A stretch of 64,000 bases of DNA. It comes from Ailurus styani. Lineage: Eukaryota; Chordata; Mammalia; Carnivora; Ailuridae. The translations under genes were made by a program, and so were the position numbers. The DNA is taken from NCBI GenBank assembly GCA_002007465.1, contig LNAC01000758.1, positions 312,096 through 376,095 on the forward strand, read 5' to 3'. Numbering within the stretch: position 1 is the first letter of the stretch; every line of letters begins with the position of its first letter. This document shows positions 49,801-61,690 of this stretch, piece by piece. Under the pieces are notes generated by a model that searched no databases, was not told the origin of the DNA, and saw only the letters and a program-made list of their open reading frames with translations.

Positions 49801-51607
49801 TTCACCCCATGATCCTTCATTCTTGTTGCTTATGATTATTTCTCAAAGCAACTTCAAGGAAGCCTTAATCTCAGGCTCTGCTCTTAGATACATTTTCTTA
49901 TGTGGTAGTCAATAGACAAACCTATATGACATCCTAGAAAAGGCAAAACTGTGAAGACATATCTAAGACACTAAATGTGTCTTAGATACATTTTCTTGCA
50001 TCTCACTCTTCACTTTCCTTCCAGTGCCTCCCAAATTATGGTCTACCAAATCATCTATTTGCTCATAAGACTTTGTACCAGACTCTGTTTCTTGGGAAAG
50101 CTCAAATAAAATAAATATCTATTTTTTTAATTCGCTTTTCTCCATTTCTCTCCCTTTCCAGTCTTCCTTCCCATGCCCACCTCCCATTCCTTTTGGCATC
50201 CTTTCCCTTCTTGATAGGCACTCAGGTTTCCCATGGTCTCTCTATTTTCCCTTTCTATCAAAATCTGCCCTCATAAAATATATTTGAATTCAATTTACTC
50301 TGAAGAGTAAATTACCAATAAGGTTCAGGGCCTTAGGTGCCTTTGTGGCAATTGCACATTAGCACAGGGGCCAGACAGTACCCAGTGTTCTAAAACTTTG
50401 ATTGTAGAATTTTAGGCTTTTTGTTTTCCTTTGCTTTTTCTACCAGGAATAAAAGCTATTTAAAGGTTAGTGATAAGAGTAGGAGCTTGTCTAAAATCAT
50501 GGCTAACAAATACTCTGGTGTTCCTCTTGGCAAAACTCTGTAATTTAAAATAATATATATTTAGATAACTTTTATCAATATGCACGTACTGACAGTTTCA
50601 TTTTTTGCATCCAAAAAAAACTCAAAAGCCCAAAACTTTATAAAACATTTTCTACTTTTGCCCCTAGGACCATACTTTCTTAGCCAACGTTGTAATTTTG
50701 TTCTGAATACTTGCAATGTTCCTTGGTAAAATTAGTTATTTCATGATACATAACCAGTTGTCTACCATACAATATTTTTTAAAAGAACAATAAAAAGTGC
50801 TGGGACAAGAAAAGCAACTCATTCTGGTAAACAGAAACCAGAGTCCCTAGTATACTCAATATAATTAAATGGCTCTAAAAAAGATCATTGCAATTCCCAT
50901 GAAGAAACTCAGATGGCCAATCTGATGCCACAGTTTGTACGTTGTGTCACAACTCAGATTCTGTGTGGTAAACATGGCATCGGTTTTACTATTGGCAAGA
51001 GTATGAGAATGTGGAAGAAGCTGTTAGAGCACACAGCCTGTGATGTTTTCCCACCACAGTCTGACTTGCTCAGATATCAAAGTGCCAGAATAAACAGGAA
51101 ATCCCTCCAGACAAGTATCATCAGAGCATCCTGTTCCTAAAATGCCTAGAACAGTTTAGTAAATAAAAACAATAATTTGAAAGATTCCATCTATTCCATC
51201 TATTTGACAGTTCTTCACTGATCTCTATGTGGTCTCTCAATAAAACAAATGGAAATCAATTTTTTTAAGTTAGAATTTGCTCTCAAAGTTGAAGAAAACC
51301 TGACGGATGCCTAAATACCAAGTTTAAAAGGAGGGTTTAAAATAAATTGAAAATCAAGAGATTCAAATGCTTAAAGTAATTTTCTGTGGCAAATATACAT
51401 CTTTGTAAAATAAACCCACAGACAGCTAATTTCAGAACATCTCCTATATCCTTGCTTTGATTCTGACAGAGATAGTAGAGAACAAGTGATAGTCTCTGAA
51501 TAGTTGTTCAAGTTTTTATACTTGAAATGAGGAGCAGAAAACTGATGTAAAAGAAATAAATATATTAACTTTAATTTTACAATTACTTGTTTTTAAAGAA
51601 AATCTCC
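46813..51607. other. Mostly unique AT-rich sequence with one templated insertion
   Basis: No gene recognised. 47470-47520 has a short L2-like 'cattcacccaatatttatta' motif. 47789-47821 is a (CAAA)-type A-rich run, and 47920-48000 is a TA/CA-rich patch. The notable item is the rearrangement at 49882-49997. Confidence 0.5.
49882..49997. repeat. Local templated insertion: direct repeat, 51-bp copy and hairpin
   Basis: An 18-bp direct repeat TCTTAGATACATTTTCTT lies at 49882-49899 and 49980-49997. Between the copies is a 51-base segment (49911-49961) identical to 51839-51889, inside the L1 about 1.9 kb downstream. A perfect 11-bp inverted repeat follows: ATCTAAGACAC at 49961-49971, loop TAAAT, GTGTCTTAGAT at 49977-49987. 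The pattern fits a replication template-switch scar, not a transposon. Confidence 0.85.
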
Positions 51608-51975
51608 GCCTAAAGGAGTTGAAACTTATGCCCACACAAAAACCCGCACACTGATGTTTATAACAGCTTTATTCATAATTGCCAAAACTTGTACACAGTG
51701 AAGATACTATTCACTAGGTGAATGGTTAAATAAACTGGAGTACATCCAAGTAATACAATACTATTCAGTGCTAAAAAGAAGTGAGCTATCAAACCATGAA
51801 AAGACATGGAAGAAAATGAAAATCATATCCCTAAGTGAAATAGACAAACCTATATGACATCCTAGAAAAGGCAAAACTGTGAAGACATAAAAAGATCAAT
51901 GCTTGTCAGGGGTCAGAAGGAAGAGATGAACAGACACAATACAGAGGACTGGGAATATCTTGACAGTTGTGCTTT
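51608..51975 (+). mobile_element. L1MC/MD-type 3' part (forward)
   Basis: 'aaaggagttgaaacttatgc', 'gatgtttataacagctttat', 'ataattgccaaaacttgtac', 'gaaaagacatggaagaaaat' and 'cctatatgacatcctagaaa' are in L1 order. Diverged, with no ORF. It carries the second copy of the 51-base segment at 51839-51889, in the place the L1 consensus predicts, so this is the donor. Confidence 0.8.
51839..51889 (+). repeat. Donor of the 51-bp copied segment
   Basis: Identical base for base to 49911-49961. It is contiguous with L1 sequence on both sides here, whereas the other copy has no L1 around it. Confidence 0.9.
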
Positions 51976-53544
51976 TATTTTTTTTTCTTCTGTTAACCCT
52001 AGTGTCTGGCATAATAGCTACTGAATACAGTTTCAATAAATGATTGCTAAGTTTTTAATATAGTGGTAAGCATACACTCAATGAACATCAGTAATTTTTT
52101 TTAACATCAGTAATTCCTATTGGATAGTTGTGGAATACCACCTTAAGTTATCCCTTGGTTCCATGTTGGTTTATCACCTTTATTAAGATAAAAACATCAA
52201 GGGAGGTGATAGCAGATATCAGACTATATACATATATATACTACTATATTTGTTATCTTTCCTTAGTAAAATTATAGTTCTGCAGATCAGAATTGATACT
52301 GGGTAAATAGAAAAATTATAAAGAAACTAAAAGGGCATTAATTAAGGGTATTTAAAGATCTCAAGTGCATGGAGAAGCAATGTACATGCTGCTAAATTGG
52401 ACTATAAAGCTACATAAAAATATATATATTTTACTTTATAAAATCCCCAGAAGTATTCATTTGTCTCCCAAATAAATAATACTTACTGTCTTGATACATT
52501 CAAAATTTGCGAGGTCCTTAATTTTTCAAAATAAAATTTTAATGTGAGATATTTTAGAAATAAGTAGGTTATTTTATTTGTTACCTATGGTACCATACAT
52601 ATTACATTTTTTGTAATTGCTAAGATGTTCATAAAACTGATACTGTATTTTTAAGAATAAAAATTCCCCAGGCATAGTAAATAAGAACCATCTCCAGGTT
52701 TTAATTTCTCAATTTAAAACTGATGGACATTCAGTTGAGTAGCAAATTTTTTGCCCAGTATCGATAAACTGCTATTGGATGAACTGCTATCGATGACTAC
52801 TATTGACTTCTTGAACCAATTAAATAAAAAAAAATTGTGGGCTCAATTATAATAAACCAATGTTTTGTACAGCATAGCAGAATACATACTCTGCTTCCAT
52901 TTGAGGACATTATGATGTCACTTTACTGAAGTATCAAGAAATTTACCACTTGACTGAATCATACAGATCTTTCTATTCCCCAACAAGGTAGGAATCATTT
53001 AAGGATAGCAGAGTTGAGAAAATAGGCAAATTAATTTTCGAGGACCTGAGATTCTAGTAATGATCCTAGTGATAATCTAATGTGATTCTACTGGTGAAGT
53101 ATGTTGAGGAGGTTGGTCAAGTTTTAATTGAAATTTCCAGCTGGTAATGAAGGAGAGCCAAGTACACAGTCTTTCTTGTGACTTCATCTGTTGCTAAATC
53201 TCTTATTTCTCTTTTATAAACAGCAAAATTCCTTTCCTCAAAATTCTTAGTTCATACTCTAATCCAGTCCGTGATAATCTTATAGTTTAAATATTTCAGT
53301 AGACTATCAGCAAAGTGAATCTTTGCTGTTAACCTGTCAAAGCAATTTGTAGTGTCATTGACAAAAGCCTCAAATAATGCATGACAAGAGTATATGTCAT
53401 ACTAGATATTATGCTCTTTTTAAAGACAAAGTTTAGTTCATGGAATTGAGTGAAAGTAGTGATATGAACTGACCTCATTTTTATCCTGAGCTTTTGCTGC
53501 CCCTAATAATAAAGGTGATAAAATCTAGTAACATTAGCATACTG
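51976..53544. other. No gene seen; short L2/MIR-like tail at 51997-52055
   Basis: 'tagtgtctggcataatagct' followed by 'caataaatgattgctaagt' resembles an L2/MIR 3' end. The remainder is plain AT-rich sequence. Confidence 0.45.
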
Positions 53545-53790
53545 TAAGGGCTAAGAACCAGACTGTGGCATTAGGCTTTCTGGGTTAGAGGCTTGGCTTC
53601 TTCACTTACTAGCTGTGTAAACTTGGACATGTTTCTTAGCCTCTCAGTTACTTAGTTTCTTTATAGGCATTATATTATGTACTTTACAAAGTTTTATTGG
53701 ATTCAATAAATTAATCCACATAACACACTTAAAACAGTACTAGTCATATAGTAATGCTATATAACTAAATGTTCAATAAAACATTATTTC
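53545..53790 (+). mobile_element. MIR (forward)
   Basis: 'ttcacttactagctgtgtaa', 'cttggacatgtttcttagcc', 'tctcagttacttagtttctt' and 'aaaacagtactagtcatata' follow the MIR consensus nearly end to end. Confidence 0.85.
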
Positions 53791-54079
53791 TTCCCTAAAT
53801 TATTAATATTTCTCCTCAATGTGATTTCTATAAAATAGCTGTAAAATTCATTTGTCATATGATCCTAAATTAAATGAGCTTTAGTCTTACAATTTGGAGT
53901 TTATATACTCAGCATTTTATCTGTGTTTCTAGACATTTCTGTATACTGAAGAAAAATTTTCTTTGAAATTATAATGTTGGTTATAACCCATATAGCAGTA
54001 TAATTTCTTGGCCCTTTACTGAATACAGTCATCACCTGAATGTGAATATAGTATTCTTCACAATTTATTTGGGCAGTTC

Positions 54080-54520
54080 TTTACTTACTGTTTCTGTTAT
54101 CTATTGCTTAGTAACAAACTTCAAAACTTAAGGGCTTAAAACAAAAAGTTATTATTTCTCATGTTTTGATGTGCTTACCATCTGGGCAATTATTTCTGGA
54201 ATCATCATGAAATTGTGGTCATATGGCAGCCCAACTGTAGTAGATGGATTCAGAGGGCCTCACTAACATATCTGGTGCTCTGAGGAGGACTTCTGAAATG
54301 GCAGGAGGTGGACAGGTTTTCTGTATCCTCTCTCTCTTTTCCTTACTCTCATCCTCCAGATCTTCTTTGCCATGTATCATCTCATCTTCAAAGAGACTGA
54401 CATCTCAAAGCAGTTTCAATCACTCCTGCAACATTCTTTCCATTAGAGAAAGTCCCAAGTCCAGCCCCTATTCAAAAGGAGGGGAAATAGACTCTAACTC
54501 TTGGTAAGAATAGTAAAGTA
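54080..54520. mobile_element. Old interspersed repeat, family unassigned
   Basis: Starts like a common mammalian repeat ('ctgttatctattgcttagta', 'acttaagggcttaaaacaaa') and continues to 'aaagtcccaagtccagcccc' and 'aaaaggaggggaaatagact', which belong to the same repeat. I recognise the pattern but cannot name the family. The 87-codon frame over it is a by-product. Confidence 0.55.
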
Positions 54521-55261
54521 ATTTTGCAAAGCAGTATGGTAGGAATTATTATACCCATCTCTGAAAATCTACCACATTCTGCCTTTTGGTCACACTAGCT
54601 TGCACCCTTCCCACTTGCAAAATACACTCTCTCCTTCCAGTACACTGTCTCTAATCACTTTTTGTCCAATTATGACATTAGGCTCACCATTTAGTCCTAT
54701 GTTTTGACCCAGGTCTGAATATGGGTAAGGATCCTTAGGTATTTCTTCACTATGTTTCCTCTTGATCTGGAGACCTGTGAGGTTGAAAGACAAGTTTTCT
54801 GCCCCTCACACACCCAACATGCAACAAGAGACAAAGAGAAGATAACCTCTGTAACACACTGTTCAAAAGAGGAAAAAGTAAGGAGGTGACCAAAGGTCCG
54901 TAGCAATTCTGACATCTATATAGCCACATGTTTTCTGTATTCCAAAGCCCAGATTTTCTTTTTCTCTGACCCAGGAAGCCTTTCCTAGGCACTAGGACAC
55001 TCCATGTCTAAATCCCTGTGCCTATAGAACTCTGTCCCAAGATTTTGATGTGAATGATCCCTATCTTCCCAGCCTTGGATCAGAATTGAACTTTGCTTAG
55101 TGATTGATGCTGAGAACACTGTCAGCAGTTGATCTTTCCTTCTCATGTTTTCTTCTTGGAATTTACCACATTAATGATTATCTTCAACGTTGATTTATTT
55201 ACCTGCATATTGTATGCTTAAATACATATAAAAGCTCATAAAAGCACAAAGCCTCTTTATT
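54521..55261. other. Unassigned, possibly old repeat
   Basis: 'tgtgaggttgaaagacaagt' and 'acccaggtctgaatatgggt' hint at an old repeat. No gene signal; three overlapping reverse frames of 67-80 codons are unconvincing. Confidence 0.35.
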
Positions 55262-55346
55262 TCCTATTCACTGAATTATTCCCAGAATTTAACAGAGTCT
55301 CATACTTGAGAGATGACCAATAAATGTCTGCTAAATGAATGAATGA
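55262..55346 (+). mobile_element. L2 3' end (forward)
   Basis: 'accaataaatgtctgctaaatgaatgaatg' near 55317 is the characteristic L2 terminus. Confidence 0.6.
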
Positions 55347-55490
55347 GACCCTACAACCACCCTATGAAAGAGAGGTTTCCCTGTTGCAAAGATGAAGAAA
55401 TTGAGTGAGACTTAAATAGGCTAAATAACTTGTCAAAGTTTAGACCTATTCAAGAGCAGAACCCAGCTTAATCCAGCAACATGTTTTTTC
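55347..55490 (-). mobile_element. MIR core (reverse)
   Basis: 'caaagatgaagaaattgagtgag', then 'aaataacttgtcaaagttta' and 'agagcagaacccag', match the reverse MIR core. Confidence 0.6.
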
Positions 55491-56099
55491 TATAATTTCC
55501 CATTCTTTATAAATGGAAATAGACTATGTGACCTTCTGAAGGTTGACATTGTTTTGGAATCTTCTTCTTGCATCACTTCACCATTTCATGTAACTTCAGG
55601 TTATATTATATCAGACAACTCCAGAAGAATGCCAGTGACTTTCACCTTGCTCTCCCTTCTGTTTATTGCCTTTTCACAGACAGTGTATATTATTTAATAA
55701 GTGAGCAAATGGAAACTGGCAGATGAACTCACCCTACACTAAGGAAAAAGACAGGAAGCACATGTTTTCTGCCTAATTTCCAATGGATTAGCCTCAATTG
55801 GTAAGAATATTTTTTTGGAAATATTGGAAAGAATATCTTTCCTGATTCTCCTTATCCTTAGAGATTGTTCACTCATTTATGTAATATCTCTATTTTGATT
55901 TCCAAGCATATGCTTCTACAATGTGTAAAGAGTTTCAAATGTGAAAACAAAAGTTTTATATTAGTCTTTCCTTAGAGATGCATCATCATTAAAAAAAAAC
56001 CCTGAAGTGCTATTAATAGAATTGCAAAAGTCCTTTAGAAACTAAAACCCCTATCTTTCAAAGATTACCTGAAGTTTGAAAGACAGATAATCTCCCTTA

Positions 56100-56136
<37 letters not shown>

Positions 56137-56169
56137 CTAAAAGGAGAGTGCAAATATATTTCAATTTAC
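55491..56169. other. No gene seen; contains a CA microsatellite
   Basis: Plain sequence apart from the CA run at 56102-56134. Confidence 0.5.
56102..56134. repeat. (CA)16 microsatellite
   Basis: Perfect CA run in unique sequence, not tied to an L1. Confidence 0.95.
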
Positions 56170-56345
56170 TATCATCATTAATAAGCACATATGAGCACCT
56201 ACTATGGTCCTAGCACTGCTTTTAGTAATTCTTATTGTATACTTAACCTTGCAACAAATATGCCATGTAGTTATTTGCAGTCCTACTTTTAGGTGAGGAC
56301 TATGGGTCCCAAGGGCTAATGTTAACAATTCCAACTCAGATTTGT
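56170..56345 (-). mobile_element. MIR-like (reverse)
   Basis: 'gagcacctactatggtccta', 'tactttaggtgaggactatg'-type core (gapped) and 'gttaacaattccaactcaga' resemble a reverse MIR. Confidence 0.5.
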
Positions 56346-56779
56346 ATTTTTTAAAAGTTCATCACACCAACCTTAAGAAGTTGTAATTTCATCCTATAAT
56401 ATGAAAACTAGTGAGACAATATAATTTAAAGCAAAAAGTGAAATCAGACTGCTGATGTTCACCAGCTCCATCAGAGGAGAGAGCAAAGCTTTGCTCTCAG
56501 GAAGGATGTTTGTTTGTTTGTTTTCCTTCTTTTCCTGAAAAAAGTAACAAAATCTGTTGCCCAAGAAAACGTGTTTGGGATGATTGATCATTACATAATA
56601 AAATTATTAATGCTTGCTGTAAACACTGCTGACTTTTTATCAGATCAACTAAACATAAAATTAAACATAACACTTTTTCCATTCAACTCAAGTAGGCTTT
56701 TCCACCATTGTTACAAATTGTGTAGTACAAGTTAGCATACTTTTAGTAGCAACTCACAGACTTACCAATGCAGATTATT
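56346..56779. other. No feature recognised
   Basis: Overlapping frames on both strands at 56394-56735 (61-73 codons) have no family resemblance. Confidence 0.5.
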
Positions 56780-57032
56780 TGTTTATAATTATTTAAATTC
56801 AGTTACCCAACATATAGTACATATTTAGTTTCAGATGTAGTGTTCAATAGCTTATCAGTAGCATATAATTCCCAGTGCTCATCACCATGTGCCCTCCTTA
56901 ATGCCCATCACCCGGTTATCACATCCACCCACCCACCTTCCCTCCAGCAACCCTCAGTTTGTTTCCTATAGTTGAGTCTCATGGTTTTTCTCCCTCTCTG
57001 ATGACTTCCTATTTAGTCTTTCCTCCCATGGA
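56780..57032 (-). mobile_element. Carnivore L1 3' end (reverse), 5'-truncated
   Basis: 'aattcagttacccaacatatagta', 'cccagtgctcatcaccatgt', 'cttaatgcccatcacccggt', 'caaccctcagtttgtttcct' and 'tgagtctcatggtttttctc' are the carnivore-type L1 3' UTR in reverse. Only about 250 bases were inserted. Less diverged than the L1M relics. Confidence 0.85.
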
Positions 57033-57369
57033 GCCAGGGATTTCATATAATCAGCTACTCTAAAATGTTATTAAAAATATGAAAATTATTTTTGCTTCAC
57101 CTGAATAGAAATGTTATAGTTTAACTTGAGTAATGTCTATGCACTGTGGTCCATACATGTAGGAAGGATACACATTCTTATCTATACGACTATTTGAATT
57201 GGGTAATTAGAATAAACTTTATGCCCATTAGTTTCTCATCTATATAAGTGGTACATACCTTATAGATTATTGTAATTAATAAAAAAAATCCATGAAGAGT
57301 GTTCACAGTCCATGGAAAATGGTAAACAAAATAGAATTAGGAGGTATTACAATGGTCTCCATTTTGATT
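57033..57369. other. No feature recognised
   Basis: Plain AT-rich sequence. Confidence 0.5.
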
Positions 57370-57515
57370 TTTTTTAAAACAACTCTATCAAGGTTTATTT
57401 TATGCATATAAAATTCACCCATTTCAAGTGTATGAGTCAATGATTTTAGTAACTACTGAGTGGGTGCGTCCATTAGCATAATCCATTCAATTTTATCATT
57501 CTTATTTGAAAGTTT
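57370..57515 (-). mobile_element. Old L1M 3' UTR fragment (reverse)
   Basis: 'tataaaattcacccatttca', 'agtgtatgagtcaatgattt' and 'agtaactactgagtgggtgc' match the reverse L1MC/MD-type 3' UTR. Confidence 0.65.
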
Positions 57516-57700
57516 TGATTTACATTAAACATCTGTAAAAAGAAAAAATAAGATGGTTGTCAATATTAAATGAGACTTAATAGAGACGTATATACATATG
57601 TGTAGATATTGTTACCTCAGTAGATAGAAAACATAATCTTTCTCTATCATATCTGAATTGAATTTGTGAAATAATTACAATTTCTTCAATAATTTAAGAC

Positions 57701-57914
57701 TTTCCTTTTCTAGGGGCGTCTGGGTGGCTCAGTGGGTTAAACTTCTGCCTTCAGCTCAGGTCATGATCCCAGGGTCCTGGGATCGAGCCCCGCATCGGGC
57801 TCTCTGCTTGGCAAAGAGCCTGCTTCCCCCTCTCTCTCTGCCTGCCTCTCTGCCTACTTGTGATCTCTCTCTGTCAGGTAAATAAAATATTTTAAAAAAT
57901 ATTTTCCTTTTCTA
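57701..57914 (+). mobile_element. Young CAN-SINE (forward) with 12-bp duplication
   Basis: Body 57713-57902: 'gggcgtctgggtggctcagt', 'gccttcagctcaggtcatga', 'gcctctctgcctacttgtga' and an A-rich tail. Perfect duplication TTTCCTTTTCTA at 57701-57712 and 57903-57914. Close to the copy at 7641, hence recent. Confidence 0.95.
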
Positions 57915-59394
57915 TTCCATGAACTTATGAACAGTTTTCACTAAACGATACTCCAAATTGTGTGTATGTGTGTGTGTGTGTGAAGAACCAACATTTCTTT
58001 CCAAAGTGAATCAATATAAGTTCCTACAAGAGAAGCCAGATTTCGTGTTGTTTCCATTGTGGAAGGTCCTGAAAATGTTGACCTCATCTTACTCTGCACT
58101 TAGTATTAATAGCCAAAAATATCACTAATTCTGAAAAGTATGCATAGGAAAAAAGAAATTTACATGTTAAGTTTAACATTCATACCCATGATATATGCAG
58201 TCTTTATTATATATATTTGTATTAATATATATATTTTATGTATAGTCATTATCATATAAATTAAGGAAAGGAGGCTAAAAAGGTGTATATTCTGAATCCA
58301 AATGTAAAAGAAACAAACTAAAAGAACCTCTTGAAATTATATTTACTTAGTTTTCAAAGGTTAGTAAGTCTCACTACTTTGACATATGGTTGCTTTTTAA
58401 TGATTTTATTACCACTTTACTGGTACAAGGACATGGAAAAAATACCATTCAGTGCTTTGCTTCCATTAAGTAACAAAATAAAAATCCTAAAAATATGAAA
58501 TATAAGACAAGTGGAGAATCAAATATACCAATCCTTTCCTCCACTAGACCCTATTGAGTTTGATTTTACTGCCTGTTTAAAGCACCGAGTTTTCTTTTGC
58601 TCTGTTTTAAATTTCTTTTGATGGTGTGGTCAAAGTCACTAGTTAAATTTAAGATTATCTCACTCCAGTAAGGACTCTAATTATAATTTTGAGTATGTTA
58701 AATACATACCAATTACATATTAAGGGCCAAATTCTGGCCTTGAATTTAAACAGAGAATTTACACTTCAGTTAAACCTGAACATCTAACACATTTCTTACA
58801 AAAAGTCTTTGATGCTGAGGTATGTATACATGCACACATAATATATAGACATGCACACATAATGATACCGCTGTCTAGGGACTAAAAATATTTAGTTAAG
58901 TATGATTTGAACTGGGCATTAGGTGTCACCAAAAGTCTTCCATGACAATCTTTCTATTTTACAAAGAACTCTCAATACTAAAATTGAAAGACTCATGGCA
59001 GATGTACTTATAAGAACTAAAATATCATAAGGGTAAAAACTTCTGTTTTGAGAATACTTATAGTTTTTCTTCATGTCTTAAGATTCCTTTAAAAAGAATA
59101 AGAGATGATTCCCACAAACAGAATGGTAGAAACAGTTCACCAAGCGAAATTGGCCCCTTTGTTGGAAATCTTAGTAAACCATTTTGGGTGGCAGGGACAA
59201 TGGTAACAACAAATACCTTAAAACTGTACCAGATAAAGTTTAAATATCTTCCCATTGGTAATAGTCTTCAAGTAGGCTATTTATGTAATAAGACACATCC
59301 TTGATTTTCATTTAAAAGTGTTTCAGACAGAATGTGAGACTATTTATTCTCACAAAACATAACTTTAAAAAGAATGAGACCTAAGAGAGGTAAA
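57915..59394. other. No gene seen; simple repeats only
   Basis: GT run at 57959-57982 and a TA-rich patch at 58195-58260. The rest is plain. Confidence 0.5.
57959..57982. repeat. (TG)n microsatellite, one interruption
   Basis: GT units with a single A substitution. Confidence 0.9.
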
Positions 59395-59899
59395 AACATA
59401 CATTCACACAAAAACTTGTACATTAATGCTCATAGCAGTACTATTCATAATAGTCAAAAGCTAGGGGAAAAAACAAGTATCCATCAACCGATGAATGGAT
59501 AAGCCACAATTTGCTATATCCATAAAGTGGAATCTTATTTGGCCATAAAAAGAAATGAAGTATTGATACATACATAGGTGAACCTTGAAAACATTATGCT
59601 ATGTGAAAGAAGCCAGCCAAAAAAGACCAAATATTTGATTAATATGAAAGTCCAGAATAGGGAAATCTATACAGACAAAGTAGATTAGAGGTCACTTAGT
59701 GCTAGGTGGTAGAGGATAAGGAGTGAGAACTAAAGGAAATGAGATTTCTTTTTAAGGTAATTAACATATTCTATAATCGGCTATAGTACAATTGTACATA
59801 TCTGTAATTATGGTCATTTAATTAAACATTTTAGAAAGGTGAATTGCATATTGTGTGAGTTCTGCCTCACTAAATCTGCTACAAAATAAAAAAAAAAAA
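59395..59899 (+). mobile_element. L1M 3' UTR (forward) with poly(A)
   Basis: 'tcatagcagtactattcata', 'atccatcaaccgatgaatgg', 'tgctatgtgaaagaagccag' and 'tgagttctgcctcactaaat', then an A tail at 59886-59899. 5'-truncated, old, with no ORF. Confidence 0.8.
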
Positions 59900-61514
59900 C
59901 AGAATTAGAAAAAGAGAAATTTACCTGGTAAGAGGTTAATCCAAGTATCATTTATACAAATGTTCCCTAGACATTAAATATAACATTAGAGATTGTGTGT
60001 GTGTGTGTGTATGTGTGTGTGTGTTTATTTAGTAGTTCTAACGTTTTCTAGAAATGTATTATTTTGAATTATTTTAATATACTTTCCATTTTAGTCCTTT
60101 ATTTTTAGAAGAGAATCCATTGAGAAATGACTTTAGATGTTGAATTATATAAAAATGATGTCAAATGTTTTTCATACGTAAATATTATTTGTCAAGATGT
60201 GCTTCAATTTATGTAATAAATTATCAGAATCTAATGCTCTGATCAGTTACACTACACCATGCTATTTAAAGCTTAAAACCCAACAGGGATTTTTTTTTAA
60301 TTTAGTATAATTTTAAACATTACAAAAATAACTCTCATACAGCTCTCCTGCTGTGTCTTAGATTGTTGCCAAGGCTTTTTGTAATATGTTATCACTAGAG
60401 TAACATCTTTCTATAAATATTGCATCCCTGATTCTAATGTCACCCAAAATAGCAATGTGGTGGTATAACAGATACTGAGAGAAGAACTATAAAGAAACAA
60501 ACTGAATTAATTTTATTTATTTTTGAATCATTAAAACTTCCATATCATCCAAGCCTTCCCACTTACCTACATACCTTCCAAATGTGGAAGTCCCCCTTGG
60601 ATTTGAGGATATTTGTTTTCAAGGTGAAAAGATTTTTTCTTAGAAAATTAAGCTCAGTTGGAGAGCAGATTTGTCATTTGAAAAAAAATGTCTTTGAACA
60701 TTGTTGAGCAATTGCTAAAACCATACTAACCAAGTATCAACTGCTTGCAGTTTTCTCATTTCAATGACCCTTTCCACAAAGCAATGTCTTCACTGTACAA
60801 ACTTTAAAACCTAAGCCTAGTATGCTTTGGATGTAGTCTAACTCTCAACATGAATTCTAAAGAGAATGGAATTGACATAGTTTGCTTTTCTTTTTTTTTT
60901 TTTTACTTTGAAACTTTAATCCTTTGTGTATTTTGAGGAAAATTTAGTCCACATGTGACTAATTGTCGATCATACTTTATTCATCAAATTATATTTTAAA
61001 AAGAGCTACTTGAGGTTCTAAGTCAAAAACCTTTCAAAATAGACTTTGGAAATTTTTTTTAATAAGCTACTAAAATATTGTTCTTAAAAAAGAGAAGGTC
61101 ATTATTCTGAGCCCAAAGTAACAAAAGATTCAAGTTCAGCTTGAAATATTAAACCCAAAATGCTCAATAACTCCTACATTTAATACAACTAATTTGAGCT
61201 TACATTCCAGTAGTCTGCCTCTTTGGAACATCCATGATTGCATGCTAACTGCTAAATTTTGCATGACAAGAAAAATGTGTTTTGTGGTGACTACAGAATG
61301 ATTTGTAAACCCTGGATAATTACCTACTGATGGTGTCAGCTTGATTAGGCATCTACATAGGCCAAAAATACTTTTCTTAAAATCCCATGGAACCCCTAAC
61401 AGTTCATTTTTGTAGCCCCTAATAACAAAATGGCAAAGGTAACCCTAAAAAACGCAGCCAAAAATAATGAGTTAATTCATTCATAACATTAGGTTGAATA
61501 CTAGAGGCACATCT
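59900..61514. other. No gene seen
   Basis: GT repeat at 59994-60024 and a T run at 60892-60904. Otherwise plain AT-rich DNA. Confidence 0.5.
59994..60024. repeat. (GT)n microsatellite, one interruption
   Basis: About 15 GT units with one AT unit. Confidence 0.92.
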
Positions 61515-61690
61515 GTTTTTTTTAATTAACATGTAATGTATTAATTGTTTGAGGGGTACAGGTATGTGATTCGTCAGTCTTAACACAATTCACAGCACTC
61601 ACCACAGCACACACTTTCCCCAATGTCCGTCACCCAGCCACCTATCCCTCCCCCTACTCCAGCAACTAGAGGCAACTGTTTATTTGAAAC
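61515..61690 (-). mobile_element. Carnivore L1 3' end (reverse), about 175 bp
   Basis: 'attaacatgtaatgtattaa', 'gaggggtacaggtatgtgat', 'cacagcactcaccacagcac' and 'aatgtccgtcacccagccac' are the carnivore L1 3' UTR in reverse. Strongly 5'-truncated; the T-rich left edge is the poly(A) in reverse. Confidence 0.8.

Noticed and set aside
50913..51140. 75-codon forward frame
   Set aside because: No family resemblance and no exon context; treated as chance.
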